A stretch of DNA of 64,000 bases from Maritimibacter sp. (GCA_002695005.1 NZNT01000006.1:1-64000); one strand, 5' to 3'; counted from the stretch's first letter, positions 45,704 through 55,179 are shown. Notes: generated by a model not told the origin, from the sequence alone. Program-made: numbers and translations.

Positions 45704-46201
45704 TCACTCGGCAGCGGTTGCAAGGGGGTCGTTACCGTCGCCCTCGGGCTTTTTCCGCTTCACCTTCGTGATGATGACTTCGCCATCGTCCACGTCCTTG
45801 CGGCGCTGGACCTTCACGGTACCAAGTGGCTGAAGTTGCAGGATTTCCGCTTCTTCCAGCATGCTGCCCAGTTCGATCAGAAGCGCCTCTGTCACCTGCC
45901 GCACATAGCGCGGCTTGACGCCGGACCGCGCGACCACGCGGTCGATCAGGTCCTTCTTGACCATCTTGCCGTCCGGGCCGTCGTCATCGTTGCTGCCGGT
46001 CGCCGGAACCGGGCGTGTCACGCCCTGAACAGGGGCGGCCGCCGGCTTGTCCTCAGGGGCCACCAGGCCCTCGGCCTCGGCTGCGACCGCGGCGTCAATC
46101 TCGCCGGAGGCGGCCGCCGTCTTGGTCGGGGCGGATTTCGCCCGGCTGGAGGTCGCAGTAGCCTTGGATTTCGTGCTGCTCTTTTTCGTGCTCGTTACCA
46201 T
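45704..46201 (-). CDS. HU-family DNA-binding protein with N-terminal extension
   Basis: The 165-residue protein has an N-terminal low-complexity Ala/Lys/Thr-rich tail (about 1-75) and a C-terminal HU/IHF-like domain (MVKKDLIDRVVARSGVKPRYVRQVTEALLIEL ... LQPLGTVKVQRRKDVDDGEVI). The histone-like part has the dimer helices and a shortened arm region. It follows lon on the same strand, as hupB follows lon in E. coli. I chose ATG 46201; an ATG at 46270 would add a basic leader of unclear meaning. It probably bends DNA or organises the nucleoid. Confidence 0.82.
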   Translation of the reverse strand: MVTSTKKSSTKSKATATSSRAKSAPTKTAAASGEIDAAVAAEAEGLVAPEDKPAAAPVQGVTRPVPATGSNDDDGPDGKMVKKDLIDRVVARSGVKPRYVRQVTEALLIELGSMLEEAEILQLQPLGTVKVQRRKDVDDGEVIITKVKRKKPEGDGNDPLATAAE

Positions 46202-46348
46202 GCTAAAAATGCCTGTGTGATAGCCCGGCTTCTTTGGCCGGTTCTCATGAAAGGCGTGGGTCCGGCTCATCCGGCTTCACACCTGAAGCAAACCTATAAC
46301 GATTTGGTTAACAAATAAAGGGGGCAGCTTGGCGCCCCCAACAAAATA

Positions 46349-46381
46349 TGGGGCCGGGCACAAGATGTGCGCCCGGCCCCG
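46349..46381 (-). terminator. Terminator of lon
   Basis: GGGGCCGGGC (46350-46359) and GCCCGGCCCC (46371-46380) form a 10-bp stem. On the minus strand it is followed by ATATTTTGTTG, a T-rich tract, and stands 22 bases after the lon stop. Confidence 0.75.
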
Positions 46382-46402
46382 GTCGTTTCAAATCGGTTGC
46401 GC

Positions 46403-48808
46403 CTAGTGGGCGATCGGGGCGCGTTCACCCTCGGTCCGTGCCGCCGCGGCCGCAGCGGCCTCCTCGGCAGCCTCGTCCCATTCCACGGGCTCGGGCTTGC
46501 GGGTCAGCGCCTGCTCCAACACCTCGCTCACATGCGTCACGGGGATGATGTCCAGCCCCGCCTTCACGTTCTCGGGAATGTCGGACAGGTCCTTCACGTT
46601 CTCTTCCGGAATGAACACGGTCTTGATCCCGCCACGAAGCGCTGCGAGCAGTTTCTCCTTCAGCCCGCCGATGGGCATGGCATTCCCGCGCAGCGACACT
46701 TCGCCCGTCATGGCAATGTCCTTGCGCACCGGTATCTGCGTCAGCACCGACACGATGGACGTCACCATGGCAAGACCGGCGGACGGCCCGTCCTTGGGCG
46801 TCGCCCCGTCGGGAACGTGGACGTGGATATCCCAGCGGTCGAACTTCGGCGGCTTCACCCCGATTTCCGGCGCGATGGAGCGGACATAGCTCGCCGCCGC
46901 ATCAATGGACTCCTTCATCACATCGCCCAGCTTGCCGGTCGTCTTCATCCGACCCTTGCCCGGCAGGCGCAGCGCCTCGATCTGAAGCAGGTCGCCACCC
47001 ACGCTGGTCCAAGCCAGCCCGGTCACGACGCCGATCTGATCTTCCTTCTCGGCCAGACCGTAGCGATGCTTGCGCACGCCCAAGTAATCCTCGAGCGTCT
47101 CCGGCGTCACTTCGACCTTCTCTTCCTCTTTGCGCACGATCTTGGTCACGGCCTTCCGTGCCAGTTTCGCGATGTCGCGTTCGAGGTTCCGCACCCCCGC
47201 CTCGCGGGTGTAGTAACGAATGATATCGGTCAGGGCCGTATCGGTCACCGTGAACTCGCCCTTGCGCAGACCGTGGTTCTTGACCTGCTTGTCGACCAGG
47301 TGTTGCTTGGCGATCTCGCGCTTTTCGTCCTCGGTGTAACCCGCGAGCGAGATGATCTCCATCCGGTCCAGAAGCGGCCCCGGCATGTTGTAGGAGTTCG
47401 CCGTGGTCAGGAACATGACGTTCGAGAGGTCGTATTCCACCTCAAGGTAGTGGTCCACGAAGGTCGAGTTCTGCTCCGGGTCCAGCACTTCAAGCATGGC
47501 CGACGCCGGATCACCGCGGAAGTCCTGCCCCATCTTGTCGATCTCGTCGAGCAGGATGAGCGGGTTCGTCGTCTTGGCCTTTTTCAGCGCCTGAATGATC
47601 TTGCCCGGCATGGACCCGATATAGGTCCGGCGGTGACCGCGGATCTCGCTTTCGTCACGCACGCCGCCCAGCGAGATGCGGATGAACTCACGCCCCGTCG
47701 CCTTGGCCACGGACTGGCCGAGCGAGGTCTTACCGACACCCGGCGGACCCACAAGGCACATGATCGGGCCGCGCAGCTTTTTCGAGCGTTGCTGCACCGC
47801 GAGATACTCGACGATGCGCTCCTTGACCTTCTCGAGCCCGTAGTGGTCCTGATCGAGCACCTTCTGGGCGTTGTCGAGGTTCTTCTTCACGCGCGACTTC
47901 ACGCCCCACGGGATCGACAGCATCCAGTCGAGGTAGTTGCGCACGACGGTCGCCTCGGCGCTCATCGGGCTCATGTTCTTGAGCTTCTTGAGCTCGCCCT
48001 CGGCCTTCTCGCGCGCTTCCTTGGAGAGTTTCGTCTCCTCGATCCGCTTTTCGAGTTCGGCGATCTCGTCCTGACCCTCGCCGTCTTCGCCAAGCTCCTT
48101 CTGAATGGCCTTCATCTGCTCATTCAGGTAGTACTCGCGCTGCGTGCGCTCCATCTGGCTCTTCACGCGGGTCTTGATCTTCTTCTCGACCTGAAGGACG
48201 GACATTTCGCCCTGCATCAGGCCATAGACCTTCTCGAGCCGCTCATCGATGGGCAGGGTTTCGAGAAGCTCCTGCTTCTGATCCACCTCGACACCCAGAT
48301 GGCCCGCGACAAGGTCGGCAAGCTTGGCCGGCTCGCGCGTCTCGGACACGGCGGCCAGCGCCTCTTCGGGGATGTTCTTCTTGACCTTGGCGTACCGCTC
48401 GAACTCCTCCGTCACGGACCGGACCAGCGCATTGGCGGCGGCCTCGTCACTGACGGTTTCAAGCAGGATTTCCGCCTCGGCCTCGAAGAAGTCGGGGTTG
48501 GACAGGAAATTGGTGATGTTCACCCGTGCCTGGCCTTCGACCAGCACTTTTACCGTGCCGTCCGGCAGCTTGAGCAGCTGGAGCACATTGGCGAGAACGC
48601 CGACGCGGTAGATACCCTCTTCGCTGGGATCGTCCTCTGCCGGGTCGATCTGGCTCGACAGCAGGATCTGCTTGTCGTCCGCCATCACTTCCTCCAGCGC
48701 CTTGACGCTCTTCTCGCGGCCGACGAAGAGCGGCACGATCATGTGGGGGAAAACCACGATGTCGCGCAGCGGGAGCACGGGATGGATTTGTTTCGGTTGC
48801 TCGGTCAT
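46403..48808 (-). CDS. lon: ATP-dependent protease Lon
   Basis: The 801-residue cytosolic AAA+ serine protease degrades misfolded and regulatory proteins. It has an N-terminal substrate-recognition domain (IHPVLPLRDIVVFPHMIVPLFVGR), a coiled coil (about 205-285), an AAA+ domain with Walker A GPPGVGKT (354-361) and Walker B ILLDEIDKMG, and a C-terminal protease domain with the catalytic Ser in PKDGPSAGLAM (near 675) and Lys in GGLKEKLLAALRGG. A heat-shock-like promoter is found upstream and a terminator downstream. The neighbouring HU-like gene continues the lon-hupB order seen elsewhere. Confidence 0.98.
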   Translation of the reverse strand: MTEQPKQIHPVLPLRDIVVFPHMIVPLFVGREKSVKALEEVMADDKQILLSSQIDPAEDDPSEEGIYRVGVLANVLQLLKLPDGTVKVLVEGQARVNITNFLSNPDFFEAEAEILLETVSDEAAANALVRSVTEEFERYAKVKKNIPEEALAAVSETREPAKLADLVAGHLGVEVDQKQELLETLPIDERLEKVYGLMQGEMSVLQVEKKIKTRVKSQMERTQREYYLNEQMKAIQKELGEDGEGQDEIAELEKRIEETKLSKEAREKAEGELKKLKNMSPMSAEATVVRNYLDWMLSIPWGVKSRVKKNLDNAQKVLDQDHYGLEKVKERIVEYLAVQQRSKKLRGPIMCLVGPPGVGKTSLGQSVAKATGREFIRISLGGVRDESEIRGHRRTYIGSMPGKIIQALKKAKTTNPLILLDEIDKMGQDFRGDPASAMLEVLDPEQNSTFVDHYLEVEYDLSNVMFLTTANSYNMPGPLLDRMEIISLAGYTEDEKREIAKQHLVDKQVKNHGLRKGEFTVTDTALTDIIRYYTREAGVRNLERDIAKLARKAVTKIVRKEEEKVEVTPETLEDYLGVRKHRYGLAEKEDQIGVVTGLAWTSVGGDLLQIEALRLPGKGRMKTTGKLGDVMKESIDAAASYVRSIAPEIGVKPPKFDRWDIHVHVPDGATPKDGPSAGLAMVTSIVSVLTQIPVRKDIAMTGEVSLRGNAMPIGGLKEKLLAALRGGIKTVFIPEENVKDLSDIPENVKAGLDIIPVTHVSEVLEQALTRKPEPVEWDEAAEEAAAAAAARTEGERAPIAH

Positions 48809-49195
48809 GACTGTTCCTTATCTCGGCAAGACGCCCGGCCCCGATCATCGGCAGCACGGACCGTCCCCTCTGTTCGCCTGACAGATCTGGGGGTCTTGCG
48901 CCCCGGTTTCAAGCAGATCTGTAACGCCTCGTTCAAGCCATAGTGCCTGTGAGCACCCGGAACGACAAGGGCTCGCAGCCGCGAATTTAGGTCCAATTCG
49001 CGCCGTGATCTATCCGGCTTTCTTCGCCGCATTGTCGCCGCCAATGAGACAGCCTTTCCAGACAGTACGGAAAACCCACCGCTATTGTCGGCCGAAGCCA
49101 AACAAACTCCTACCGAATTTCACATTTCCGACCCATTTCGCCGCACTCCCGCCCCCATTTCTTAAGATACCTTTAGGATAACCAAGGACGAGACC
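48809..49195. other. Divergent region between lon and the membrane-protein pair
   Basis: About 390 bases without a supported gene. It holds the candidate heat-shock promoter of lon (marked separately) and, at its right end, an AT-rich stretch (49160-49182) with AAGGACGAG as the ribosome site of the next gene. No repeats or terminators were found. Confidence 0.5.
48885..48913 (-). promoter_or_regulatory. Heat-shock (RpoH-type) promoter of lon
   Basis: On the minus strand CTTGAAA (48913-48907) is followed after 13 bases by CCCCCAGAT (48893-48885), close to the sigma-32 consensus CTTGAAA-N13-15-CCCCATNT. Transcription would start near 48880, about 70 bases before the lon start. Heat-shock control of lon is usual in proteobacteria. 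Confidence 0.65.
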
Positions 49196-50170
49196 ATGTT
49201 CACACGAATGATCCGACGCCTGCACAGGGACCGACGCCGCATCGCGGTGCTGTTCGCCTTGCTGTTCGGCGCGGGGGTTGTCGAGACCTGGAACAAGTCC
49301 GACCTCTTCCCGCCCGGCGTGATGGAGGTCGGGGCCGGGATCGGCCTGCTGGTCTTCGTCGGCACCTTCCTGATCGCAGCGGGCCTCGCCCTGCCCAGCT
49401 TGCGCCACGCCTACACGCCCATCGGCCTCACGCTCTTTGGCGCGGCCGTCCTGGGCCGGGTCTTTCCGGGCTCCGCCTTCTCGCTTCTCACGATCACCGA
49501 GGGCGGCGCACGCTCGATCGCCGGGCTGATCACCACCGGGCTGTTCGTGCACTTCCTGTTCTATGGCCGCTGGTCGGACAAGCTGCTCACGATGCGACGC
49601 TCGCGCAATACGACGCGTCTCACCACGATCAAGCTGGAATCCGACACCCTGTGGCATGGCTTCGTTCCCACACCCGGACGCCGCGAGATGCTGCATGATC
49701 CCGATGTTCTTTCGGTCGACTGGGTGGACCGCGAACGCTCCCGCGTGCGGATCATCCGGTGGGCACCGCCCGCCAAGAAGATCGAAGAATTCCACCAGAT
49801 CGAGGATTACCTCCCCGGTGCCTACATCGTCTATCGCTGGGTGCGTCAGGACGAGGAGCGCAAGGAACGGCTGCTGCGCGGACTGCGGGCCGTGAAGATG
49901 ATCGACCTCGTCGACCGGCGCGTGATCTACATCACCGAGTTCAACCACAACCGGCCCCTGCGCAAGGTGTTGTTCGACTGGATCGACGACAGCCTCGGGC
50001 GGATCGAGGATGAACGCCTCGCCCAGCTGGAAAGCGCGGCCGGCTCGACCAAATCCAAGGAAGCCGCCCGGCGCGAGAGCCTTGCGGTCGGCGGCGTGCT
50101 GCGCCCCAAGGGCCAGGGAGATGAGCGGCTTCGCCCCCGACCGCCGTTGATGGCATCCGCGGCCGAATGA
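49196..50170 (+). CDS. Membrane protein of unknown function (paralogue A)
   Basis: The 324-residue protein has a basic N-terminal tip (RRLHRDRRRI), four predicted transmembrane helices within about 15-125 (for example IAVLFALLFGAGVVE, VGAGIGLLVFVGTFLIAAGL, GLTLFGAAVLGRVFP, SIAGLITTGLFVHFLF), and a soluble C-terminal domain. GRWSDKL follows the last helix, then WHGFVPTPGRRE and WIDDSLGRIEDERL. The next gene encodes a paralogue with the same layout and the same three signatures. I recognise no described family. AAGGACGAGACC precedes ATG. It is divergent from lon. Confidence 0.8.
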   Translation: MFTRMIRRLHRDRRRIAVLFALLFGAGVVETWNKSDLFPPGVMEVGAGIGLLVFVGTFLIAAGLALPSLRHAYTPIGLTLFGAAVLGRVFPGSAFSLLTITEGGARSIAGLITTGLFVHFLFYGRWSDKLLTMRRSRNTTRLTTIKLESDTLWHGFVPTPGRREMLHDPDVLSVDWVDRERSRVRIIRWAPPAKKIEEFHQIEDYLPGAYIVYRWVRQDEERKERLLRGLRAVKMIDLVDRRVIYITEFNHNRPLRKVLFDWIDDSLGRIEDERLAQLESAAGSTKSKEAARRESLAVGGVLRPKGQGDERLRPRPPLMASAAE

Positions 50171-50276
50171 CCCGGCCTATGCGCCGTTAACCAGTTAGGA
50201 TTTCCGCGCGCCGACTGCCACAAATTCGCCAAGTTCGGTGCCCATTCCGGCAATCTCTTTCACGGAGGCTGCCGCC

Positions 50277-51260
50277 ATGCTCACCCGTTTCAAACAGACC
50301 CTGTATCGTGACCGGAAACGGCTCGTCTTCTCGGCGACCCTGATCCTCCTCGCGACGCTGGTGGGGTATGACTTCGTGCCGGATGTGGCACCCGGACTGC
50401 CCAGCGAGGCTGTCGTGGCGCTTGCGATCATCTGCGCCCTGCCGCTCGTCACGCGTTACTTGCCGAAACAGCGCCATGCGGTAGAGTTGGCCGCCCTCGC
50501 CAACCTCATATTCGTCGTGATCGGGCGGGTGTTTCCGGCGTCCAATTTCAACCTGGCCAACCCAGAGGTGAACTTGATCTCGGCGACGATCCTCTATCTC
50601 GTCGTCATCGCGCTCACAGCGGGCCTCACCCTCGGGCGCTGGTCGGACCGGGTTCTCAAGCCCCGCAGGATGCGGCTGCGGGCGCACGGCTATTCCCAGC
50701 TTTCGCCGCGCGAACTCTGGTACGGGCTCGTCCCGACCCCCGGCCACCTCGACGAATGTGCTGAACCCGAGGTCGTTTCGATCGAATACACCGACGCCAC
50801 GCGCCGGCACATTCGGATGATCCACTGGCTCCCTCCGCACAGACGGTTCGAGTCACTGGTGGAAATCAAGGAAATGGACCTCATGCGCTCGGTCACCATG
50901 CTCTACAGCTTCAGTGGCACCGAACGTGAAGACCCGGCCTCCGAGGGCCTCACCACCTTCCGGATCATCGACGAAGGGCGGCGGCGGCGCATCGAGCTTG
51001 ACCATGTCATGACGGCCCTGCCACTGCGTCGGGCGCTGCGCGGTTATCTGGACGATACGCTCGGGCGCATGATGGATCGCCGCCTCCTGCTCATCGAGCG
51101 CGCCGCTCTGCGCGCCCGGCACAGTTCCCGCGCCGCCGCGCGCGCTGCCTCGGGCCGGCGCGAGTTGTTCGATGCCATCGGATACCAGCCCGAACGCCCG
51201 CCCGGAAAGGAACGACGCCGTGCCTTCCCGTCGCTGGGGTCTCTGTCGGCGCGGGGCTAG
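50277..51260 (+). CDS. Membrane protein of unknown function (paralogue B)
   Basis: The 327-residue protein is a paralogue of the one encoded just upstream: basic N-terminal tip (YRDRKRL), four predicted transmembrane helices up to about 125, then GRWSDRVL, WYGLVPTPGHLDE and YLDDTLGRMMDRRL. Both share VIGRVFP/VLGRVFP at the third helix. Identity outside these motifs looks low, so the duplication is old. The ATG at 50277 has GGAGG about 8 nt upstream; the upstream frame is non-coding. The gene follows paralogue A after 106 bases and ends 2 bases before the convergent tgt stop. Confidence 0.8.
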   Translation: MLTRFKQTLYRDRKRLVFSATLILLATLVGYDFVPDVAPGLPSEAVVALAIICALPLVTRYLPKQRHAVELAALANLIFVVIGRVFPASNFNLANPEVNLISATILYLVVIALTAGLTLGRWSDRVLKPRRMRLRAHGYSQLSPRELWYGLVPTPGHLDECAEPEVVSIEYTDATRRHIRMIHWLPPHRRFESLVEIKEMDLMRSVTMLYSFSGTEREDPASEGLTTFRIIDEGRRRRIELDHVMTALPLRRALRGYLDDTLGRMMDRRLLLIERAALRARHSSRAAARAASGRRELFDAIGYQPERPPGKERRRAFPSLGSLSARG

Positions 51261-51262
51261 GG

Positions 51263-52393
51263 TCAGAGCGGCGCGATGTCGCCCTCGGCGCGAAGCGCGT
51301 GGAAATCCGCCTCGAACACGGCGAAGCGCCCCTCTGCGATGGCCGCCCGCATCCCCGCCATCAGTTCTTGGTAGTAATGCAGGTTGTGCCATGTGAGCAG
51401 CATGCCCGAGATCATCTCGCCCGCCCGGAACACATGGTGCAGATAGGCACGCGAATACCCGGTGCAGGCCGGACAGGTGCAGGCCTCGTCCAGCGGGCGC
51501 GGATCGTCCGCATGGCGCGCGTTCTTGATGTTGACCTGCCCGCGGCGCGTCCAGGCCTGACCCGTGCGCCCCGACCGTGACGGCAGGACGCAATCCATCA
51601 TGTCCACCCCGCGCTTGACCGCGCCCAGAATGTCGTCTGGCTTGCCCACCCCCATCAGGTAGCGCGGCTTGTCCTCGGGCAGCATCCCCGGCGCATAATC
51701 CAGAACGCCAAACATCGCTTCCTGCCCCTCACCGACGGCCAGCCCGCCGATCGCATAGCCTTCGAACCCGATGGCCTTCAGCGCCTCGGCACTCTCGCCG
51801 CGCAACTCCTCCGTCACGCCCCCCTGCTGGATACCGAAGAGCGCGTGACCCGGCCGGTCGCCAAAGGCATCGCGCGAGCGCTGCGCCCACCGCATCGACA
51901 GCCGCATCGACTGCGCCACCGTCGCCTCGTCCGCGGGCAGCGCGGGACACTCGTCGAAACACATCACGATGTCCGACCCGAGCTGCCGCTGTATTTCCAT
52001 GCTCGTCTCAGGGCTGAGCATATGTTTCGACCCGTCCACATGACTGCGAAACGTCACCCCGTCCTCGGTCAGCTTGCGCAGATCGGCCAGGCTCATCACC
52101 TGGAACCCGCCACTGTCGGTCAGGATCGGCTTGTCCCAGTTCATGAACCGGTGCAGCCCGCCCAGCCGTTCCACCCGCTCGGCCCCGGGCCGGAGCATCA
52201 GGTGATAAGTGTTACCCAGCAGGATATCGGCCCCGGTCGCCGCCACGCTTTCGGGCAGCATCGCCTTCACCGTCGCCGCCGTGCCCACCGGCATGAAGGC
52301 CGGGGTGCGGATGTCGCCGCGCGGGGTCGAGATGAGGCCGGTGCGGGCCGCGCCATCCGTCGCGCCAAGGGAAAATGAGAAACGCTCTGTCAT
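51263..52393 (-). CDS. tgt: tRNA-guanine(34) transglycosylase
   Basis: Exchanges guanine for preQ1 in the wobble position of tRNAs Asp, Asn, His and Tyr, on the route to queuosine. The 376-residue TIM-barrel protein has [13 protein letters not shown], the nucleophile/general acid region [12 protein letters not shown] with the first active-site Asp, [10 protein letters not shown], and the C-terminal zinc site [16 protein letters not shown]. The start at 52393 is chosen from the conserved N-terminal MTERFSFSL; the frame upstream is non-coding. It is divergent from the RimK-like gene across 123 bases. QueA and preQ1 biosynthesis genes are not in the window. Confidence 0.97.
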   Translation of the reverse strand: MTERFSFSLGATDGAARTGLISTPRGDIRTPAFMPVGTAATVKAMLPESVAATGADILLGNTYHLMLRPGAERVERLGGLHRFMNWDKPILTDSGGFQVMSLADLRKLTEDGVTFRSHVDGSKHMLSPETSMEIQRQLGSDIVMCFDECPALPADEATVAQSMRLSMRWAQRSRDAFGDRPGHALFGIQQGGVTEELRGESAEALKAIGFEGYAIGGLAVGEGQEAMFGVLDYAPGMLPEDKPRYLMGVGKPDDILGAVKRGVDMMDCVLPSRSGRTGQAWTRRGQVNIKNARHADDPRPLDEACTCPACTGYSRAYLHHVFRAGEMISGMLLTWHNLHYYQELMAGMRAAIAEGRFAVFEADFHALRAEGDIAPL

Positions 52394-52516
52394 GCCCGTC
52401 CCATACGCCCGGTCGCATTTCAGGGCAAGCGAGCGGCGCCTTCCCCTGTCGCGCGCCCCGCAATCCATGCTAGGGGTCGGAAAAACGCAAGACGACAGAC
52501 GAGACAGGGAGAGACC

Positions 52517-53911
52517 ATGACCAGCACACCGCTCCACTTCGGGTGGGAGGAATGGCTTTCGCTCCCGGAACTCGGAATCCCCTCGGTCAAGGCCAAGATC
52601 GACACCGGCGCGCGGACCTCCGCGCTCCATGCCGACGAGATCGAGACGTTCGGCCCCTCCTCCGACCCCAAGGTCCGCTTCACCCTGCGCCCGGTACCGG
52701 GACGCGACGATATAGTCGTGCCCTGCTCGGCCTCCGTGATCGACCGGCGCGAGGTCACGTCATCGAACGGCGAAAGCGAAAATCGCATCGTGATCCAGAC
52801 GACCCTTTCGGTCGGCGGCCAGAGCTGGCCCATCGAGGTGACGCTCACCAACCGCGAGACGATGGCCTCGCGGATGCTGCTCGGACGGCAAGCCCTGCTC
52901 GACCACATCACCATCTCGGCGCACGAACGCCACCTCCAGCCGGAGCTGGGCTACGATGTCTACCACACCTCCGACCTGCCCCGCGCCCAGCCCCGCCGCG
53001 CGCTGCGCGTCTGCGTCCTGTCGCGCGAGAACAACTATACCACCCGGCGTCTCGTCGAAGAGGGCGAGGCACGCGGCCACACGGTCGAGGTGATCGACAC
53101 CACCCGCTGCTACATGGCGATCAACGCGCTCGCGCCCGAGGTCCATTACGACGGCGCGCGCCTGCCGGTCTATGACGCGGTCATCCCCCGCATCGGCGCC
53201 TCGATCACCACCTACGGCACCGCCGTCGTGCGCCAGTTCGAAACCATCGGCACCTTCTGCCTGAACGGCTCGGCGGGCATCGGCGGCTCGCGCGACAAGC
53301 TTTTCGCGCATCAGCTCATGGCCAAGGCCGGGATCGGCATGCCCGACACCGCCTTCGCCGCCTCGCCCAAGGACAACGCGAACCTCGTGGGCCTCGTGGG
53401 TGGCGCGCCCCTGATCGTCAAACTGCTCGAATCCACCCAGGGACGCGGCGTGGTCCTGGCCGAAACCCGCAAGGCGGCGGAATCCGTCATCGACGCCTTC
53501 CGGGGGCTGAAGGCCAATTTCCTCGTTCAGCACTTCGTGAAAGAGGCCGCGGGCGAGGACATCCGCTGCCTCGTCATCGGGGCCAAGGTGGTGGCGTCCA
53601 TGAAACGCACCGGGGCCGACGGCGATTTCCGCTCGAACCTCCACCGGGGCGGCTCGGCCACCAAGGTGCGCATCACGGCCGAGGAACGGCGCACGGCCCT
53701 GCGCGCCGCCCGCGCCTTCGGCCTCTCGGTGGCGGGCGTCGATCTGCTCCGGTCCGAGACCGGCCCCAAGGTGCTCGAGGTGAATTCCTCCCCCGGCTTC
53801 GAGGGGATCGAAGGCGCGACCCAGAAGAACCTGACGGGCCTGCTGTTCGACGAGGTCGAGCGCCGCGCCCGCCCTGTTCCCAAACGCCGCCGCAAACAAA
53901 CCGCGTCCTGA
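52517..53911 (+). CDS. Retropepsin-like (RimB) domain fused to RimK ATP-grasp ligase
   Basis: The 464-residue protein has two parts. Residues 1-145 form a retropepsin-like aspartyl peptidase domain of the RimB/ATP-dependent zinc protease type, with [15 protein letters not shown] (Asp29-Thr-Gly-Ala) and [10 protein letters not shown]. Residues 163-445 match E. coli RimK closely, with [43 protein letters not shown], the ATP site [30 protein letters not shown] and [26 protein letters not shown]. RimK adds glutamate residues to the C terminus of ribosomal protein S6; RimB removes or processes them in Pseudomonas. Here both are in one chain. GACAGGGAGAGACC precedes the ATG. Confidence 0.93.
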   Translation: MTSTPLHFGWEEWLSLPELGIPSVKAKIDTGARTSALHADEIETFGPSSDPKVRFTLRPVPGRDDIVVPCSASVIDRREVTSSNGESENRIVIQTTLSVGGQSWPIEVTLTNRETMASRMLLGRQALLDHITISAHERHLQPELGYDVYHTSDLPRAQPRRALRVCVLSRENNYTTRRLVEEGEARGHTVEVIDTTRCYMAINALAPEVHYDGARLPVYDAVIPRIGASITTYGTAVVRQFETIGTFCLNGSAGIGGSRDKLFAHQLMAKAGIGMPDTAFAASPKDNANLVGLVGGAPLIVKLLESTQGRGVVLAETRKAAESVIDAFRGLKANFLVQHFVKEAAGEDIRCLVIGAKVVASMKRTGADGDFRSNLHRGGSATKVRITAEERRTALRAARAFGLSVAGVDLLRSETGPKVLEVNSSPGFEGIEGATQKNLTGLLFDEVERRARPVPKRRRKQTAS

Positions 53912-54088
53912 TCTTCTCTGTTTCAGGAAACCTCGGGGGTGCGGGGGCAGCGCCCCCGCGTAATGATGTGGTGCGGGGGCAGAGCCCCCCGCGTTAAACA
54001 TGCGGTGCGGGGGCAGAGCCCCCGCCTACCGCGCGCCGGCGCCGTAGGCGCACGGGCGCAAAACCTGTGCGCGGCGAAGCCGCGCGCC
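53912..54088. repeat. GC-rich palindromic repeat, copy 2 with internal triplication
   Basis: Opens with TTCTCTGTTTCAGGAAACCT as in copy 1, then holds three palindromic units at 53941-53959, 53973-53992 and 54007-54025 with arms GCGGGGGC and GCCCCCGC, about 33 bases apart. A fourth stem GCGCGGC GAA GCCGCGC closes it. It fills the gap between two convergent genes. Confidence 0.75.
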
Positions 54089-54099
54089 TTTGCATTACC

Positions 54100-55179
54100 T
54101 CAGCTACGTTCCAGCACGACCGCCCGCACCCCGCCCGGATCGGAGATCCGGCGCACCGGATAACTGTAGCCCCATTGCAGGCCATAGGTCGCCGCCGCCC
54201 CGATGACAGGGTCGTCCCGGCTCAGTATGCGGCTGTAGCGTGGATCGGTCTTCGCCTGCACCCCGACCCCGGCATAGACCAGCGCGGCCATGATCGCCTC
54301 GCCCGACGGCACCGTCACCGTGTCGATCACCGGCCCCTCATCCCACCGCCGGAGCAGCACCTCGAGCCAGCCGACCGGCGCCTCCGGATGACCCGGCGCG
54401 CGGTAGACGTCCACCTGCGCCGGCGCCACCTCCCGCGCCCCCAGTTGCACAGCCCTGAGGTCAACGTCACGGCGCACCAGTGCCGGAAGGCGCGGCATCA
54501 CGCCCGCCTTCGCCGCCACATGCATCGCGAAGGACAGACACCCGCCGCCCTCATAAAGATCGGGGCGCAGGACGAGGCTGTAGTTCTCGTGCGGCGCGTC
54601 CGGGTGCGTCTCGAACTCTGCCACCTCCGCGCGCGCCGCGGCACATCGGGCCGCCGACACCTCGCTCGCCACGACAACGCCGCGCCCCTCGGTCAACGCG
54701 CGGTTCTGCGCTTCGGGAAACTCGGCGAGTGGCACGATATCGCCGTCGAAGAAAGTGGACAGGATCGGCGTCACGCCCCAGCCTGTCAGGAACATCCGCT
54801 GGCCCTGAAGGTCCTGCTCCCCGGTCATCGAGGTCATGCCGCGCACGCCGCCGCATTGCCAGCCGACGATCAGGTGGCCGATGGTCGTCCCGGCCTCCAT
54901 CGCGCCCAACTGGTCGAACACGAGGCGCGCCAAGGTGCCCCGCGCCTTCTCGGGCGATGACAGGTCGATGGGATTGGCGGGGGGAACATAGGCGAGGATC
55001 ACATAATCCTTACCCGGTTTCAGATCGAGACGGCGCAGGTATTCCGGCCAGCCACCTTCCTCGAACGGTGCCATCACACTCTTTGATGAAAATTGCGCGG
55101 CTGCCGGCTCGCCCCGGTCGGAACATGCGGCCAGAAAAGTCAGAGCCAACACGCCGATCAGGCGTGCGATCCCGCTCAC
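54100..55179 (-). CDS. Lipoprotein of unknown function (359 residues)
   Basis: The protein starts with a lipoprotein signal (IARLIGVLALTFLAAC, Cys about 20) and should be anchored in an envelope membrane. The mature domain has conserved patches such as HLIVGWQCGGVRGMTSMTGEQDLQGQRMFLTGWGVTPILSTFFDGDIVP and MAALVYAGVGVQAKTDPRYSRIL, and few cysteines. I recognise no family. The GTG start at 55179 has CGGGAGAGACCGG before it; a longer frame to 55272 is rich in Gly/Arg and looks non-coding. It lies between the repeat array and phhB on the same strand. Confidence 0.7.
   Translation of the reverse strand: MSGIARLIGVLALTFLAACSDRGEPAAAQFSSKSVMAPFEEGGWPEYLRRLDLKPGKDYVILAYVPPANPIDLSSPEKARGTLARLVFDQLGAMEAGTTIGHLIVGWQCGGVRGMTSMTGEQDLQGQRMFLTGWGVTPILSTFFDGDIVPLAEFPEAQNRALTEGRGVVVASEVSAARCAAARAEVAEFETHPDAPHENYSLVLRPDLYEGGGCLSFAMHVAAKAGVMPRLPALVRRDVDLRAVQLGAREVAPAQVDVYRAPGHPEAPVGWLEVLLRRWDEGPVIDTVTVPSGEAIMAALVYAGVGVQAKTDPRYSRILSRDDPVIGAAATYGLQWGYSYPVRRISDPGGVRAVVLERS

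Noticed and set aside
46367-48943. 858-codon plus-strand frame opposite lon
   Set aside because: It is the complement of lon and shows the biased composition of a high-GC shadow frame.
49159-49176. CtrA-like site (TTAA-N7-TTAG) before the membrane-protein pair
   Set aside because: The second half differs from the consensus and a single weak match in an AT-rich spacer is likely by chance.
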